Shown: piece after piece, positions 41,675-51,362 of the stretch
How the letters are laid out: each line of letters opens with the position of its first letter
Position numbering within the stretch: position 1 is the stretch's first letter
Origin: Arthrobacter sp. MYb229
GTDB taxonomy: Bacteria > Actinomycetota > Actinomycetes > Actinomycetales > Micrococcaceae
Direction of reading: 5' to 3'
NCBI RefSeq assembly: GCF_002975405.1
Contig: NZ_PCPS01000001.1
Span: forward strand, 868,001 to 932,000
DNA length: 64,000 bases
Program-made: the position numbers and the translations under genes
The notes under the pieces: generated by a model
The model's database searches: none
Seen by the model: only the letters and a program-made list of their open reading frames with translations
Told to the model about the DNA's origin: nothing

Positions 41675-42285
41675 TCGGCGTCCGGGCGCAGCACCGGCAT
41701 CAGGCCCAAGGTCTTCTTGCGTTGATGCACCGAGAAGTACTTCAGCCCGTGGACTCCGGCGACGAAGTGCCGCCTGGAACGTGCCGGAAGGTAGAGCACG
41801 TCGCCGAGCTTCAGCGAGATCGAATCCGTTTCGGTGTGCAGCGTCCCGGTGCCCTCGAACACGTGGATGAGTACGTCCAGTTCCGGGCCGCGGTGTTCGC
41901 CGATTTCCTGGCTGGGCGCCAGCGCGATGACATTCGCATCCAGGTCGCGGCCCTCCGGTTCGAGCTTCCAGATGGCACCGTCTACCGTGCTGCCTTGTTC
42001 GCCGAGCCAGGCCGTGTTCGTCATGATGCGCGGCGCCGGGGTGCTGGCGAGCTTGGTGATGATGACTTCCCAGTCTCCGCCAATCCGTTCGGTCGCCTCC
42101 CAGATATAGGTGCCGGGGAGGTTGCGTTCGAATTCCGCGTGCAGGTTCACCGGTTCATGGTCATTGAGCAGGCTCAGGTACCCGCCGGTGGGCAAGGAGT
42201 CGTAGGCCTCCATGATTTTTCCGTGGCGTTCGGGTTTCGGGATGTTCCGCGCATCGACCACGTGACTGCTTGACTGTTCCTCCAC
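41671..42285 (-). CDS. DUF2249-cupin fusion protein
   Basis: A 204-residue protein of two domains. Residues about 8-80 ([29 protein letters not shown]... through [16 protein letters not shown]) are a DUF2249 domain. Residues about 115-190 are a cupin ([24 protein letters not shown], then [18 protein letters not shown]) with His/Glu metal-ligand candidates. DUF2249 often occurs near nitric-oxide or anaerobic respiration genes. The GTG at 42285 is favoured by GGAGG five bases before it, over a TTG four codons upstream. Confidence 0.82.
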   Translation of the reverse strand: MEEQSSSHVVDARNIPKPERHGKIMEAYDSLPTGGYLSLLNDHEPVNLHAEFERNLPGTYIWEATERIGGDWEVIITKLASTPAPRIMTNTAWLGEQGSTVDGAIWKLEPEGRDLDANVIALAPSQEIGEHRGPELDVLIHVFEGTGTLHTETDSISLKLGDVLYLPARSRRHFVAGVHGLKYFSVHQRKKTLGLMPVLRPDAD

Positions 42286-42420
42286 TGCAACCTCCAAGGT
42301 TTCGCTCGCCTGCCCGCTGGTTGCCTCTAGCCTAGTTGCTATGAGCCCGGGGCGGCCCGTGGCGTATTACGATGAAGCCAGATCAGCAACATCTCCGGTC
42401 AGATGCAGGAGCAATACCGT

Positions 42421-43200
42421 ATGAACCAGGCAACCTCGGATTCAAGCGCCGCGCCCACCGCGAACACCGTGGCGCAGTTCAAGGCAAACCTCGCCTCAGT
42501 CCGCGGGCGCATCGCGGCGGCCGAACTCGCTGCCGGGCGGGAGCCGGGCAGCGTGCGACTGCTGCCGGTGACCAAAACGGTGCCCGAAGAGCGGCTGCGC
42601 CTGGCGATCGCGGCGGGCATGGACTGGCTGGGGGAGAACAAGGTGCAGGAGGCCGCGCGCAAGGCGCAGAACCTCGCCGACATTCCGGGGCTCAAATATT
42701 CGGTGATTGGCCACCTGCAATCGAATAAGGCCAAGGACGTGGCCCGCTTCGCCGACGAATTCCAGGCCCTGGATAATTTGCGCCAGGCCACCGCGCTGCA
42801 GCGCAGGCTGGAACTCGAAGACCGCACCCTGGATGTTTTCGTGCAGGTGAACACCTCTGGCGAGGAAACCAAATTCGGCCTGGACCCGGCAGCGGCCCCT
42901 GAATTCTTGCGTTCGCTGCCGGGCCTGGACCGCCTGCGGGTGAAGGGGCTGATGACCCTTGCGATCTTCTCCTCCGACCAACAGGCGGTGCGTACCTGCT
43001 TCACCACGCTGCGGGAACTGCGCGATCGGCTGCGCGAACAGGCACCCGAGGGGATCGGGTTGGAAGAATTGTCCATGGGGATGAGCGGGGACTTCGAGCT
43101 GGCCATCGCCGAAGGCGCGACCGTGGTGCGGGTGGGCCAGGGGATCTTCGGTGCTCGTGCACTGCCCGATTCGCATTACTGGCCGGGCTTTGCCGGTTAG
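42421..43200 (+). CDS. YggS/PLPBP-family PLP homeostasis protein (copy 1)
   Basis: A 259-residue PLP-binding protein of the YggS/PROSC family, which buffers vitamin B6 and affects amino acid and keto acid pools. The PLP Lys is in LLPVTKTV; the conserved IGHLQSNKAKDV, VNTSGEETKFGL and SMGMSGDFELAI follow. ATG 42421 is preferred over 42403 because AGGAG lies between them. It precedes poxB by 84 bases. A close paralogue lies at 45104-45856. Confidence 0.92.
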   Translation: MNQATSDSSAAPTANTVAQFKANLASVRGRIAAAELAAGREPGSVRLLPVTKTVPEERLRLAIAAGMDWLGENKVQEAARKAQNLADIPGLKYSVIGHLQSNKAKDVARFADEFQALDNLRQATALQRRLELEDRTLDVFVQVNTSGEETKFGLDPAAAPEFLRSLPGLDRLRVKGLMTLAIFSSDQQAVRTCFTTLRELRDRLREQAPEGIGLEELSMGMSGDFELAIAEGATVVRVGQGIFGARALPDSHYWPGFAG

Positions 43201-43284
43201 CGGTTAGCCAGCCGGCGCTTTTCTCTCGTAGGCTGAGCGTTATCAACCGGTGGAATCCGGCCCCTTGTTTGCAGGAGGAAATTA

Positions 43285-45009
43285 ATGCCTACCGTCGCCG
43301 AACACATGATCGAACAGTTCCACACCCAGGGTGTCAAGCGCATCTACGGGGTCCCGGGAGATTCGCTGAACGGGCTGACCGATGCGCTGCGCGAAAACGG
43401 GGAGATGGAATGGATCCATCATCGCCACGAGGAGGGCGCCGCCTTCGCCGCAACCGCCGAAGCCGAACTCACCGGGGAACTGGCCGTCTGCGTCGGCTCC
43501 TGCGGGCCGGGAAACCTCCACCTGATCAATGGGCTCTACGACGCGCAACGCTCCCGGGTACCGGTGCTGGCCATTGCCGCGCAGATCCCCACCGACGAGA
43601 TCGGGTCAAACTATTTCCAGGAAACCCACCCGGTAGAAATCTTCCGCGGCTGCTCGGTCTACGCCGAACAGGTCTCGGACCCCAAGCAGTTGCCGCGGAT
43701 GCTGCGCATCGCCATGCGCGAGGCGATCGAAAAGCGCGGGGTTGCGGTGCTGGTGATCTCCGGAGACGTGGCGCTCTCCCAAATGGAACGCAGCGGAACC
43801 CAAGCGATCGTCAAGACCAACCCGCGGGTGCTGCCCGATGACGCGGAGCTTGCCCGCGCCGCGCAGCTGCTTGAATCCTCGGCCAAGGTCACCATCCTGG
43901 CCGGGGCCGGCACCGCCGGGGCGCACTCGGAGGTGATGGAGCTGGCCGATAGGCTCGCCGCCCCGATCGTGCACTCGATGCGCGGCAAGGAGCATATCGA
44001 ATACGAGAATCCCTTCGACGTGGGCATGACCGGGCTGCTCGGCTTCGCCTCCGGCTACCGGGCGATCGAGGAATGCGAGGTGCTGCTGATGCTCGGCACC
44101 GATTTCCCCTACCAGCAGTTCTACCCGCAGCATGCCAGCATCATCCAGGTCGACCTGCGCGGGGAACAGCTCGGCCGGCGCACCACCGTGGATGTGCCCC
44201 TGGTGGGCACGGTGAAGGACACCGCCGCGGCGCTGTCGGCGTTGCTGCCCCGGCAGGGCAAGCGCAAGCACCTGAACGACGCGCTGGAGCACTACGCGAA
44301 AACCCGCACCAAACTCGACGAGCTGGCCACCCCCTCGCGCGGCAAGGCGGCCATCCACCCGCAATACCTGGCCCGGCTGATCGACCTGGCGGCGGATCAA
44401 GACGCGATCTTCACCGCCGATGTGGGATCCCCGGTGATCTGGGCGGCCCGCTACCTGAGCATGACCGAAGACCGCCGGCTGCTCGGCTCCTTCAACCACG
44501 GCTCGATGGCCAACGCCCTCTGCCACGCCCTGGGCGCCCAGGCAATCGACCGCACGCGGCAGGTGATCGCCTTCGCCGGGGATGGCGGGCTGACGATGAT
44601 GCTCGGCGAGCTGCTGACCGCCACGCAGAATAAGCTGCCGATCAAGGTGGTGGTCTTCAACAATTCCTCGCTGAACTTCGTGGAACTCGAAATGAAGGCC
44701 GCCGGCTTCGTGACCTATGCCACCGAGCTGGAGAACCCCGACTTCGGTGCGGTGGCCAACGCCGCGGGACTCAAGGGATTCCGGGTGGAGGACTCCGCGC
44801 AGCTCGAGGCCACGGTCAACGAATTCCTCGCCCACGAGGGGCCGGCGTTGCTGGACGTGGTCACCGACCGGCAGGAAATGTCGATGCCGCCAAGCATCAA
44901 GGTGGAGCAGGCCAAGGGCTTCGCGCTCTATGCCATCCGCACGGTGCTCTCCGGGCGCGGGGACGAATTGTTCGATCTGGCCAAGACCAATTGGCGCCAA
45001 ATGTTCTAG
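43285..45009 (+). CDS. poxB: Pyruvate oxidase/quinone-dependent pyruvate dehydrogenase
   Basis: A 574-residue thiamine-diphosphate enzyme. The N-terminal Glu is in HRHEEGAAFAATAEAEL; the diphosphate-binding motif is GDGGLTMMLGELLTATQN with the Asn in VVFNNSSLNFVELE. The C-terminal end (FALYAIRTVLSGRGDELFDLAKTNW) matches the membrane-binding region of PoxB, so it should convert pyruvate to acetate and CO2, passing electrons to quinone at the membrane. The ribosome site AGGAGG is strong. A terminator follows at 45033-45065. Confidence 0.92.
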   Translation: MPTVAEHMIEQFHTQGVKRIYGVPGDSLNGLTDALRENGEMEWIHHRHEEGAAFAATAEAELTGELAVCVGSCGPGNLHLINGLYDAQRSRVPVLAIAAQIPTDEIGSNYFQETHPVEIFRGCSVYAEQVSDPKQLPRMLRIAMREAIEKRGVAVLVISGDVALSQMERSGTQAIVKTNPRVLPDDAELARAAQLLESSAKVTILAGAGTAGAHSEVMELADRLAAPIVHSMRGKEHIEYENPFDVGMTGLLGFASGYRAIEECEVLLMLGTDFPYQQFYPQHASIIQVDLRGEQLGRRTTVDVPLVGTVKDTAAALSALLPRQGKRKHLNDALEHYAKTRTKLDELATPSRGKAAIHPQYLARLIDLAADQDAIFTADVGSPVIWAARYLSMTEDRRLLGSFNHGSMANALCHALGAQAIDRTRQVIAFAGDGGLTMMLGELLTATQNKLPIKVVVFNNSSLNFVELEMKAAGFVTYATELENPDFGAVANAAGLKGFRVEDSAQLEATVNEFLAHEGPALLDVVTDRQEMSMPPSIKVEQAKGFALYAIRTVLSGRGDELFDLAKTNWRQMF

Positions 45010-45032
45010 CACCGGGATCTATGCCTATGCTT

Positions 45033-45065
45033 AAAGCCGGGCCCGCGTGAGCGGGGCCGGCTTTT
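45033..45065 (+). terminator. Rho-independent terminator after poxB
   Basis: AAAGCCGGGCCCGC pairs (one mismatch) with GCGGGGCCGGCTTT around the loop GTGA, followed by a short T-run. A GTG in the loop is in frame with the next gene but is not its start. Confidence 0.8.
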
Positions 45066-45103
45066 GCAGCGAGCACCACCAAACAGAAAGAGGCGCAGGC
45101 GCT

Positions 45104-45856
45104 TTGATAACTTCGCAACCGGCCGCGGCCCAGGCGGCAACCACCGAGGATTTCGCCCGGAACTTGGCGAGCGTCAACCAGAAGATCGCCGCCGCTGCCG
45201 CCCGGTCCGGCCGCGAAGCCGGCGCGGTGCGCCTGTTGCCGGTCACCAAAACCATCGAGCCTGCCCGGCTGCGTCTGGCCATCGATGCCGGAGTGGACAC
45301 CCTGGGGGAGAACAAGGTCCAGGAAGCGCTGGCCAAATACGAGGAATTCGCCGCCGACTACCCGGATCTGCGCTATGCGGTCATCGGACCGCTGCAGGGC
45401 AATAAGGCGAAGTTCGTGGCTCGCTTCGCCCATGAGTTCCACGCCCTGGATTCGCTGAAGCTCGCCGAAACCCTGCAGCGTCGCCTCGAAGCCGAGGACC
45501 GCAGCCTCCAGGTCTTCCTACAGGTCAACACCTCGGGCGAAGAAACCAAATCCGGGATCGACGCCGGCCAGGCCTCCGCGCTGCTCGAAGCCATCGCCCC
45601 GTTGGACCGGCTCATCCCGCGCGGGCTGATGACCATGGCCGCGAACACCACGAACGAGTCCTCCATCCGCGCCAGCTTCGCGCTGCTGCGCACCACCGCG
45701 GCGCAGCTGCGTGCCGGAGGAGCCCCCGAAGGCTTCGACCAGCTCTCCATGGGCATGAGCGGGGACTTCGAGCTGGCCATCGAGGAAGGCGCCACCGTGG
45801 TGCGCGTGGGCCAGGGGATCTTCGGCGCCCGCCAGTACCCGCAGGCGAACGCGTGA
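45104..45856 (+). CDS. YggS/PLPBP-family PLP homeostasis protein (copy 2)
   Basis: A 250-residue paralogue of the protein encoded at 42421-43200, with the PLP Lys in LLPVTKTI and the same VNTSGEETKSGI and SMGMSGDFELAI blocks. It differs at IGPLQGNK, where most of the family, including copy 1, has IGHLQSNK. The TTG at 45104 is the likely start: AAAGAGG lies upstream, and the earlier GTG is inside the poxB terminator. Its stop overlaps the pyridoxal kinase GTG by 4 bases. Confidence 0.88.
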   Translation: MITSQPAAAQAATTEDFARNLASVNQKIAAAAARSGREAGAVRLLPVTKTIEPARLRLAIDAGVDTLGENKVQEALAKYEEFAADYPDLRYAVIGPLQGNKAKFVARFAHEFHALDSLKLAETLQRRLEAEDRSLQVFLQVNTSGEETKSGIDAGQASALLEAIAPLDRLIPRGLMTMAANTTNESSIRASFALLRTTAAQLRAGGAPEGFDQLSMGMSGDFELAIEEGATVVRVGQGIFGARQYPQANA

Positions 45857-46668
45857 GCGGCTTTGAGCTAGACACCCGCCCGGTCGCCGCCGTGGTGCTC
45901 AGCTCCCAGCTGGCCTACGGTTCGGTGGGCAACAACGCCATCGCCCGAATGATCGAATTGGCCGGGCATCGCGCGGTGGCGGTTCCCACCGTGCTGCTCA
46001 GCAACCTGCCGCACTATCCCTCGGTGGCCGGCGGCCCCATCTCGGATCAGTGGCTTGGCGCGATTCTGGAGGACCTGCTCAACCGCGATGCGCTGCGCGA
46101 TGCCAGCTACGTGGTCGTCGGCTATCTGGGGGCGGCCAGCCAGGGGCGGATCATCGCCGAATGGTTCCTCGCCGCCCGGGCCCGCTACCCGAAGCTGCGG
46201 CTGATCCTGGATACCGCCTTCGGAGATACGGACGTCGGGCTCTACGCGAGCGAGGAGGTCGCCTCCAGCTATGCCGAGCACCTGATCGAGCATGCCTGGC
46301 TGATGACGCCGAACTGCTTCGAGCTCGCGCTGCTCACCGAAACCCAGATCCACGACGAACAAGACGCGGCCAACGCGGCCTTGGACCTCATGGAGGCCGG
46401 TCCCGCGCATGTGATCGTCACCTCCGCGCCCACCGACGACAAAGATTTCATCGGCTGCCTGCTCGCGATGGACGAGGAAGAGCTCGAGCAGTTCGACACC
46501 GGCCGGATTAGCACCGAGGCCAAAGGGGCGGGGGACTGCTTCCTGGGCCAGCTCACCGGTGCGCTGCTCTCCGGCCTCGCCCTGCCCGAAGCAGTGTCCC
46601 TCGCGGTTGCCGGGACCTCCGAGGCGTTGGCCGGGGTGCACCCGGCCTTCGCGGTGCAAGCGGGCTGA
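45853..46668 (+). CDS. pdxY: Pyridoxal kinase
   Basis: A 271-residue ribokinase-fold enzyme that phosphorylates pyridoxal using ATP, a salvage step for PLP. The N-terminus (SSQLAYGSVGNNAIARMIELAGHRAVAVPTVLLSNLPHYP) matches PdxY/PdxK, and the catalytic GAGD motif is in EAKGAGDCFLGQLTG. It begins with GTG overlapping the YggS stop, so PLP synthesis and PLP buffering are co-translated. Confidence 0.9.
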   Translation: MSGFELDTRPVAAVVLSSQLAYGSVGNNAIARMIELAGHRAVAVPTVLLSNLPHYPSVAGGPISDQWLGAILEDLLNRDALRDASYVVVGYLGAASQGRIIAEWFLAARARYPKLRLILDTAFGDTDVGLYASEEVASSYAEHLIEHAWLMTPNCFELALLTETQIHDEQDAANAALDLMEAGPAHVIVTSAPTDDKDFIGCLLAMDEEELEQFDTGRISTEAKGAGDCFLGQLTGALLSGLALPEAVSLAVAGTSEALAGVHPAFAVQAG

Positions 46669-46834
46669 AATCACTTACCCACAGTCCGCCGGAGCGCGCC
46701 TAAAATGTCGGTTCGCCGGCGGACACTGGAGCTAGGGCACATCTTGTGTCCGGGCGTCGGGCAAGACGACGCGGAACACGCCGAGGAACATCTCACATGA
46801 AGAATTTTTAAACCACATCGACCATCCTCGAGGC

Positions 46835-46908
46835 TGTGGACAAGTTTTGGCCGACCGCGAGAAATCGGGGTTTAAATGACCGTTAATATCCACAGCGGCT
46901 GTGGACGG
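46835..46908. promoter_or_regulatory. Cluster of DnaA-box-like sites upstream of nrdHIE
   Basis: TGTGGACAA (46835-46843, the reverse of TTGTCCACA, the high-GC consensus), ATATCCACA (46886-46894) and TGTGGACGG (46900-46908) cluster in 74 bases; TTACCCACA lies at 46675-46683. E. coli nrdAB has functional DnaA boxes. Similar control here is inferred. Two of the sites are arms of a 17-base dyad (46889-46905). Confidence 0.5.
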
Positions 46909-46934
46909 CTCGGTGGATGAATGACATACTTGTA

Positions 46935-46982
46935 ATACATCATCTTGTGGCCACTTGACCGGCCAAACACAAGATGTAGTAT
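46935..46982 (+). promoter_or_regulatory. Paired NrdR boxes overlapping the nrd promoter
   Basis: ACACAAGATGTAGTAT (46967-46982) matches 13 of 16 positions of the general NrdR box as I recall it (acaCwAtATaTwGtgt), and a related inverted copy lies at 46935-46950. Their centres are 32 bases apart, about three helical turns, as in other NrdR-controlled promoters. A candidate promoter (TTGACC 46955-46960, TAGTAT 46977-46982, 16-base spacer) overlaps the second box, so NrdR would block it when dATP is plentiful. Confidence 0.7.
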
Positions 46983-47118
46983 TGAACCCGTTGGTGAGTG
47001 AAACACCGAAAACACCCCATAGACAGCAATTTGGGGCATCCGAGAGGGTGGCCGGAAGCACCAGAAAATGGTGGAGTCCGAGCCAAAACAAGGACTTTTA
47101 AAAAGGGGAAACAGGGAA

Positions 47119-47349
47119 ATGGCAATCACCGTTTACACGAAGCCGTCCTGCGTGCAGTGCAACGCTACATACCGCGCTTTGGACAAGCAGGGCATCGAGT
47201 ACAACAAGGTAGACATCTCGCAGGATGCCGCCGCCCTGGAGCACGTCCGCGGCCTTGGCTACCAGCAGGCGCCGGTCGTTATCACCGACAACGATCACTG
47301 GTCGGGTTTCCGCCCAGACAAGATCGCTACCTTGGCCGTAGCCAACTAG
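47119..47349 (+). CDS. nrdH: NrdH glutaredoxin-like electron donor
   Basis: A 76-residue redoxin with the C11-V-Q-C14 active site ([16 protein letters not shown]) and the C-terminal WSGFRPD motif typical of NrdH. It reduces the class Ib ribonucleotide reductase with electrons from thioredoxin reductase. ATG 47119 follows GGGAAACAGGGAA. Confidence 0.95.
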   Translation: MAITVYTKPSCVQCNATYRALDKQGIEYNKVDISQDAAALEHVRGLGYQQAPVVITDNDHWSGFRPDKIATLAVAN

Positions 47350-47416
47350 TCGGCATCCGGGCCCCGCACGGGGTCCAAGGGAACTTACTCGTCGACCACC
47401 TAGCGGAGGCGAAGAA

Positions 47417-47899
47417 ATGCCACCAGCAGCAGTTGCCGATCGACGGCAAAACGCTGAGGCTCACGAAGCCAAGGTGTACACCGATACCAACTTGATTTAC
47501 TTCTCCTCGGTATCGGAGAACACCTTGCGCTTCGTAGAAAAATTGAATTTCAGTGCGGCTCGCATCCCGGTTTTTGCAACCGAACCGCAACTGATCGCAA
47601 CGGCACCGTATGTATTGCTCATACCAACCTACGGCGGCGAAAGCGGGAAGCGTTCAATCCTTCCCCAGATTTTGAAATTTCTGGGTCACGAAGAGAACCG
47701 CGCAAACTTGCGTGGCGTGATTGGCGCAGGGAACACGAACTTCGGCGAGTACTACTGCATCGCGGCCAAGAAAATTGCTGCCAAATGCGACGTACCCGTT
47801 TTGTACACATTCGAACTTATGGGAACGCCGGAAGATGTTCTCAACGTCAATGAAGGGCTTGAAACCTTTTGGGCACCAGCGTCGCACAAGAAGAAGTAA
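47417..47899 (+). CDS. nrdI: NrdI flavodoxin-like activator
   Basis: A 160-residue flavodoxin-like protein. [18 protein letters not shown] binds the FMN phosphate, and [10 protein letters not shown] and [17 protein letters not shown] are the characteristic NrdI loops. It supplies oxidant to assemble the dimanganese-tyrosyl cofactor of NrdF. It ends two bases before nrdE. The first 20 residues are polar and non-conserved. Confidence 0.95.
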   Translation: MPPAAVADRRQNAEAHEAKVYTDTNLIYFSSVSENTLRFVEKLNFSAARIPVFATEPQLIATAPYVLLIPTYGGESGKRSILPQILKFLGHEENRANLRGVIGAGNTNFGEYYCIAAKKIAAKCDVPVLYTFELMGTPEDVLNVNEGLETFWAPASHKKK

Positions 47900-47901
47900 C
47901 G

Positions 47902-50040
47902 ATGAATGACACCAAAGAGCTCCCCGCAAATATGCAGGGCCTGAGCTACAACGATCTGAACGCCATGCTGAACCTCTACGGTCCAGACGGCAAGATCCAA
48001 TTCGAGGTGGACCGCTACGCAGCCCGCCAGTACTTCTTGGATCACGTGAACAACAACACCGTCTTCTTCCACGACCTGGATGAGAAGCTCGAATACCTGG
48101 TGAAACACGAGTACTACGAGCGTGAAACCCTCGACCAGTACTCGATGAACTTCATCCGCGATCTGTTCAAGCGCGCCTTCGCCAAGAAGTTCCGCTTCGA
48201 AACCTTCCTCGGTGCCTTCAAGTTCTACACCTCCTACACGCTGAAGACCTTCGACGGCAAGCGTTACCTGGAGCGCTACGAGGACCGCGTGTGCATGGTA
48301 GCCCTGCACCTGGCCCGCGGCGATGAGCAGCTTGCAACGAGCCTGGTCGATGAAATCATCGCCGGCCGCTTCCAGCCGGCAACCCCAACCTTCCTCAACG
48401 CCGGCAAGGCGCAGCGCGGCGAACTCGTCTCCTGCTTCCTGCTGCGCATCGAAGACAACATGGAGTCCATCGCCCGCGCGGTGAACTCCTCGCTGCAGCT
48501 GTCCAAGCGCGGCGGCGGCGTGGCGCTGTCCCTATCGAACCTGCGTGAGCACGGTGCTCCGATCAAGCAGATCGAGAACCAGTCCTCCGGCGTCATCCCA
48601 GTGATGAAGCTTCTTGAAGATTCCTTCTCCTACGCAAATCAGCTTGGTGCACGTCAGGGCGCAGGCGCGGTATACCTCAACGCCCACCACCCGGATATCC
48701 ACCGTTTCCTGGATACCAAGCGCGAAAACGCCGACGAGAAAATCCGTATCAAGACCCTCTCCCTTGGCGTGGTCATCCCGGATGTCACCTTCGAACTTGC
48801 CCGTAAGAACGAAGACATGTATCTCTTCAGCCCGTATGACGTGCAGCGCGTCTACGGCGTGCCGTTCAGCGAAATCTCGGTCTCCGAAAAGTACGAAGAG
48901 ATGGTCGATGACTCGCGCATCAAGAAGACCAAGATCAGCGCCCGCGAGTTCTTCCAGACTCTGGCGGAGATCCAGTTCGAATCCGGCTACCCGTACATCA
49001 TGTTCGAGGACACCGTAAACCGGGCGAACCCAATCGAGGGCCGGATCACCATGTCGAACCTCTGCTCGGAAATCCTCCAGGTTTCCTCGGCTTCGGAGTT
49101 CGGCGACGACTTGAGCTACTCGAAGGTCGGCAAGGACATCTCCTGCAACCTCGGCTCGATGAACATCGCCAAGGCCATGGACGGCAAGGATATCGCCGGC
49201 TCGGTGGACATCGCGATTCGCGCCCTGAGCGCGGTATCGGATATGTCCTACATCGCTTCGGTGCCGTCGATTGCCGATGGCAACAAGAAGTCGCACGCCA
49301 TCGGCCTGGGCCAGATGAACCTGCACGGCTTCTTGGCCCGCGAGCACATCTACTATGGCTCCGAAGAAGGCATCGACTTCACCAACATCTACTTCTACAC
49401 GATCCTGTTCCACGCGTTGACCGCATCGAACAAGATCGCCATCGAACGCGGCGAAACCTTCGACAACTTCGAGAACTCGCAGTATGCCTCCGGTGAATTC
49501 TTCGACAAGTACACCTCGCAGCAATGGGCTCCGGCCACCGAGCGCGTGCGCGAACTCTTCGACGGAATCCACATTCCTACCCAGGAAGACTGGAATGCGC
49601 TGAAGGCTTCGGTCATGGAGCACGGTATCTACAACCAGAACCTCCAGGCCGTTCCGCCGACCGGCTCGATCTCGTACATCAACAACTCGACTTCCTCGAT
49701 CCACCCGGTCGCCGCGAAGATCGAAATCCGCAAGGAAGGTAAGATTGGCCGCGTTTACTACCCGGCTCCTTACATGAACAACGAGAACATCGATTTCTAC
49801 GAGGACGCCTACGAAATCGGCTACGAGAAGATCATCGATACCTACGCCGCTGCAACCCAGCACGTGGATCAGGGCCTGTCGCTGACACTGTTCTTCAAGG
49901 ACACCGTGACCACTCGTGACATCAACAAGGCGCAGATCTACGCATGGCGCAAGGGCATCAAGACCTTGTACTACATCCGCCTGCGCCAGCTTGCGCTGGA
50001 AGGTACCGAGGTCGAAGGCTGCGTTTCCTGCATGCTGTAA
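47902..50040 (+). CDS. nrdE: Class Ib ribonucleotide reductase alpha subunit
   Basis: A 712-residue catalytic subunit. [18 protein letters not shown] and the NLCSEIL region carry the active-site cysteine pair and radical Cys, [15 protein letters not shown] is the substrate loop, and the C-terminal CVSCML is the redox tail served by NrdH. The N-terminal ATP-cone of class Ia is absent, as expected. ATG 47902 is two bases after nrdI. Confidence 0.96.
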   Translation: MNDTKELPANMQGLSYNDLNAMLNLYGPDGKIQFEVDRYAARQYFLDHVNNNTVFFHDLDEKLEYLVKHEYYERETLDQYSMNFIRDLFKRAFAKKFRFETFLGAFKFYTSYTLKTFDGKRYLERYEDRVCMVALHLARGDEQLATSLVDEIIAGRFQPATPTFLNAGKAQRGELVSCFLLRIEDNMESIARAVNSSLQLSKRGGGVALSLSNLREHGAPIKQIENQSSGVIPVMKLLEDSFSYANQLGARQGAGAVYLNAHHPDIHRFLDTKRENADEKIRIKTLSLGVVIPDVTFELARKNEDMYLFSPYDVQRVYGVPFSEISVSEKYEEMVDDSRIKKTKISAREFFQTLAEIQFESGYPYIMFEDTVNRANPIEGRITMSNLCSEILQVSSASEFGDDLSYSKVGKDISCNLGSMNIAKAMDGKDIAGSVDIAIRALSAVSDMSYIASVPSIADGNKKSHAIGLGQMNLHGFLAREHIYYGSEEGIDFTNIYFYTILFHALTASNKIAIERGETFDNFENSQYASGEFFDKYTSQQWAPATERVRELFDGIHIPTQEDWNALKASVMEHGIYNQNLQAVPPTGSISYINNSTSSIHPVAAKIEIRKEGKIGRVYYPAPYMNNENIDFYEDAYEIGYEKIIDTYAAATQHVDQGLSLTLFFKDTVTTRDINKAQIYAWRKGIKTLYYIRLRQLALEGTEVEGCVSCML

Positions 50041-50081
50041 AGACTCCTAGTTAGTGGCCAGTTAGCTGGTCATTAATTTCA

Positions 50082-50124
50082 CGCAACAGCTGTCGTCTGG
50101 TCCTCCCACGCGGCAGCTGTTGCG
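50082..50124 (+). other. Hairpin between nrdE and nrdF
   Basis: CGCAACAGCTG (50082-50092) pairs with CAGCTGTTGCG (50114-50124) across a 21-base loop in the 213-base gap between nrdE and nrdF. No U-run follows closely, so it may be an attenuator or processing stem that separates expression of the two subunits. Confidence 0.55.
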
Positions 50125-50247
50125 CATGTAAGACCAAGTCAGATTGTCAAGAATCTGGAATCCATGAAGGCCTGACTGCATCTGCCGGTTTCGAAAGAAC
50201 GGTAGAGTAGTAGGCAAAGTTATAAACACGATTTAGCGTTTCGATGA

Positions 50248-51228
<981 letters not shown>

Positions 51229-51245
51229 GCGCTTAGTCTCTTCCT

Positions 51246-51279
51246 GGCAATGGCCCCGTTTCTCAACGGGGCCATTGCC
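51246..51279 (+). terminator. Rho-independent terminator after nrdF
   Basis: Perfect 15-base arms (51246-51260, 51265-51279) with a TCTC loop lie 18 bases past the nrdF stop. Confidence 0.88.
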
Positions 51280-51362
51280 GTACCCGAAGAAATAAGCCCG
51301 CGGCCAGCTGCATATCGTGGATACTTGGACAGTAACGGATCCAGTGATGAGCGAACGCGGGG

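Noticed and set aside
43606-45012. A 468-codon open frame antisense to poxB
   Set aside because: Its composition mirrors the GC-rich poxB codons, it has no recognisable domain, and poxB has an excellent start and complete motifs.
45047-45106. GTG 45047 as the start of the second YggS gene
   Set aside because: It lies in the loop of the poxB terminator and lacks a ribosome site; TTG 45104 has AAAGAGG upstream.
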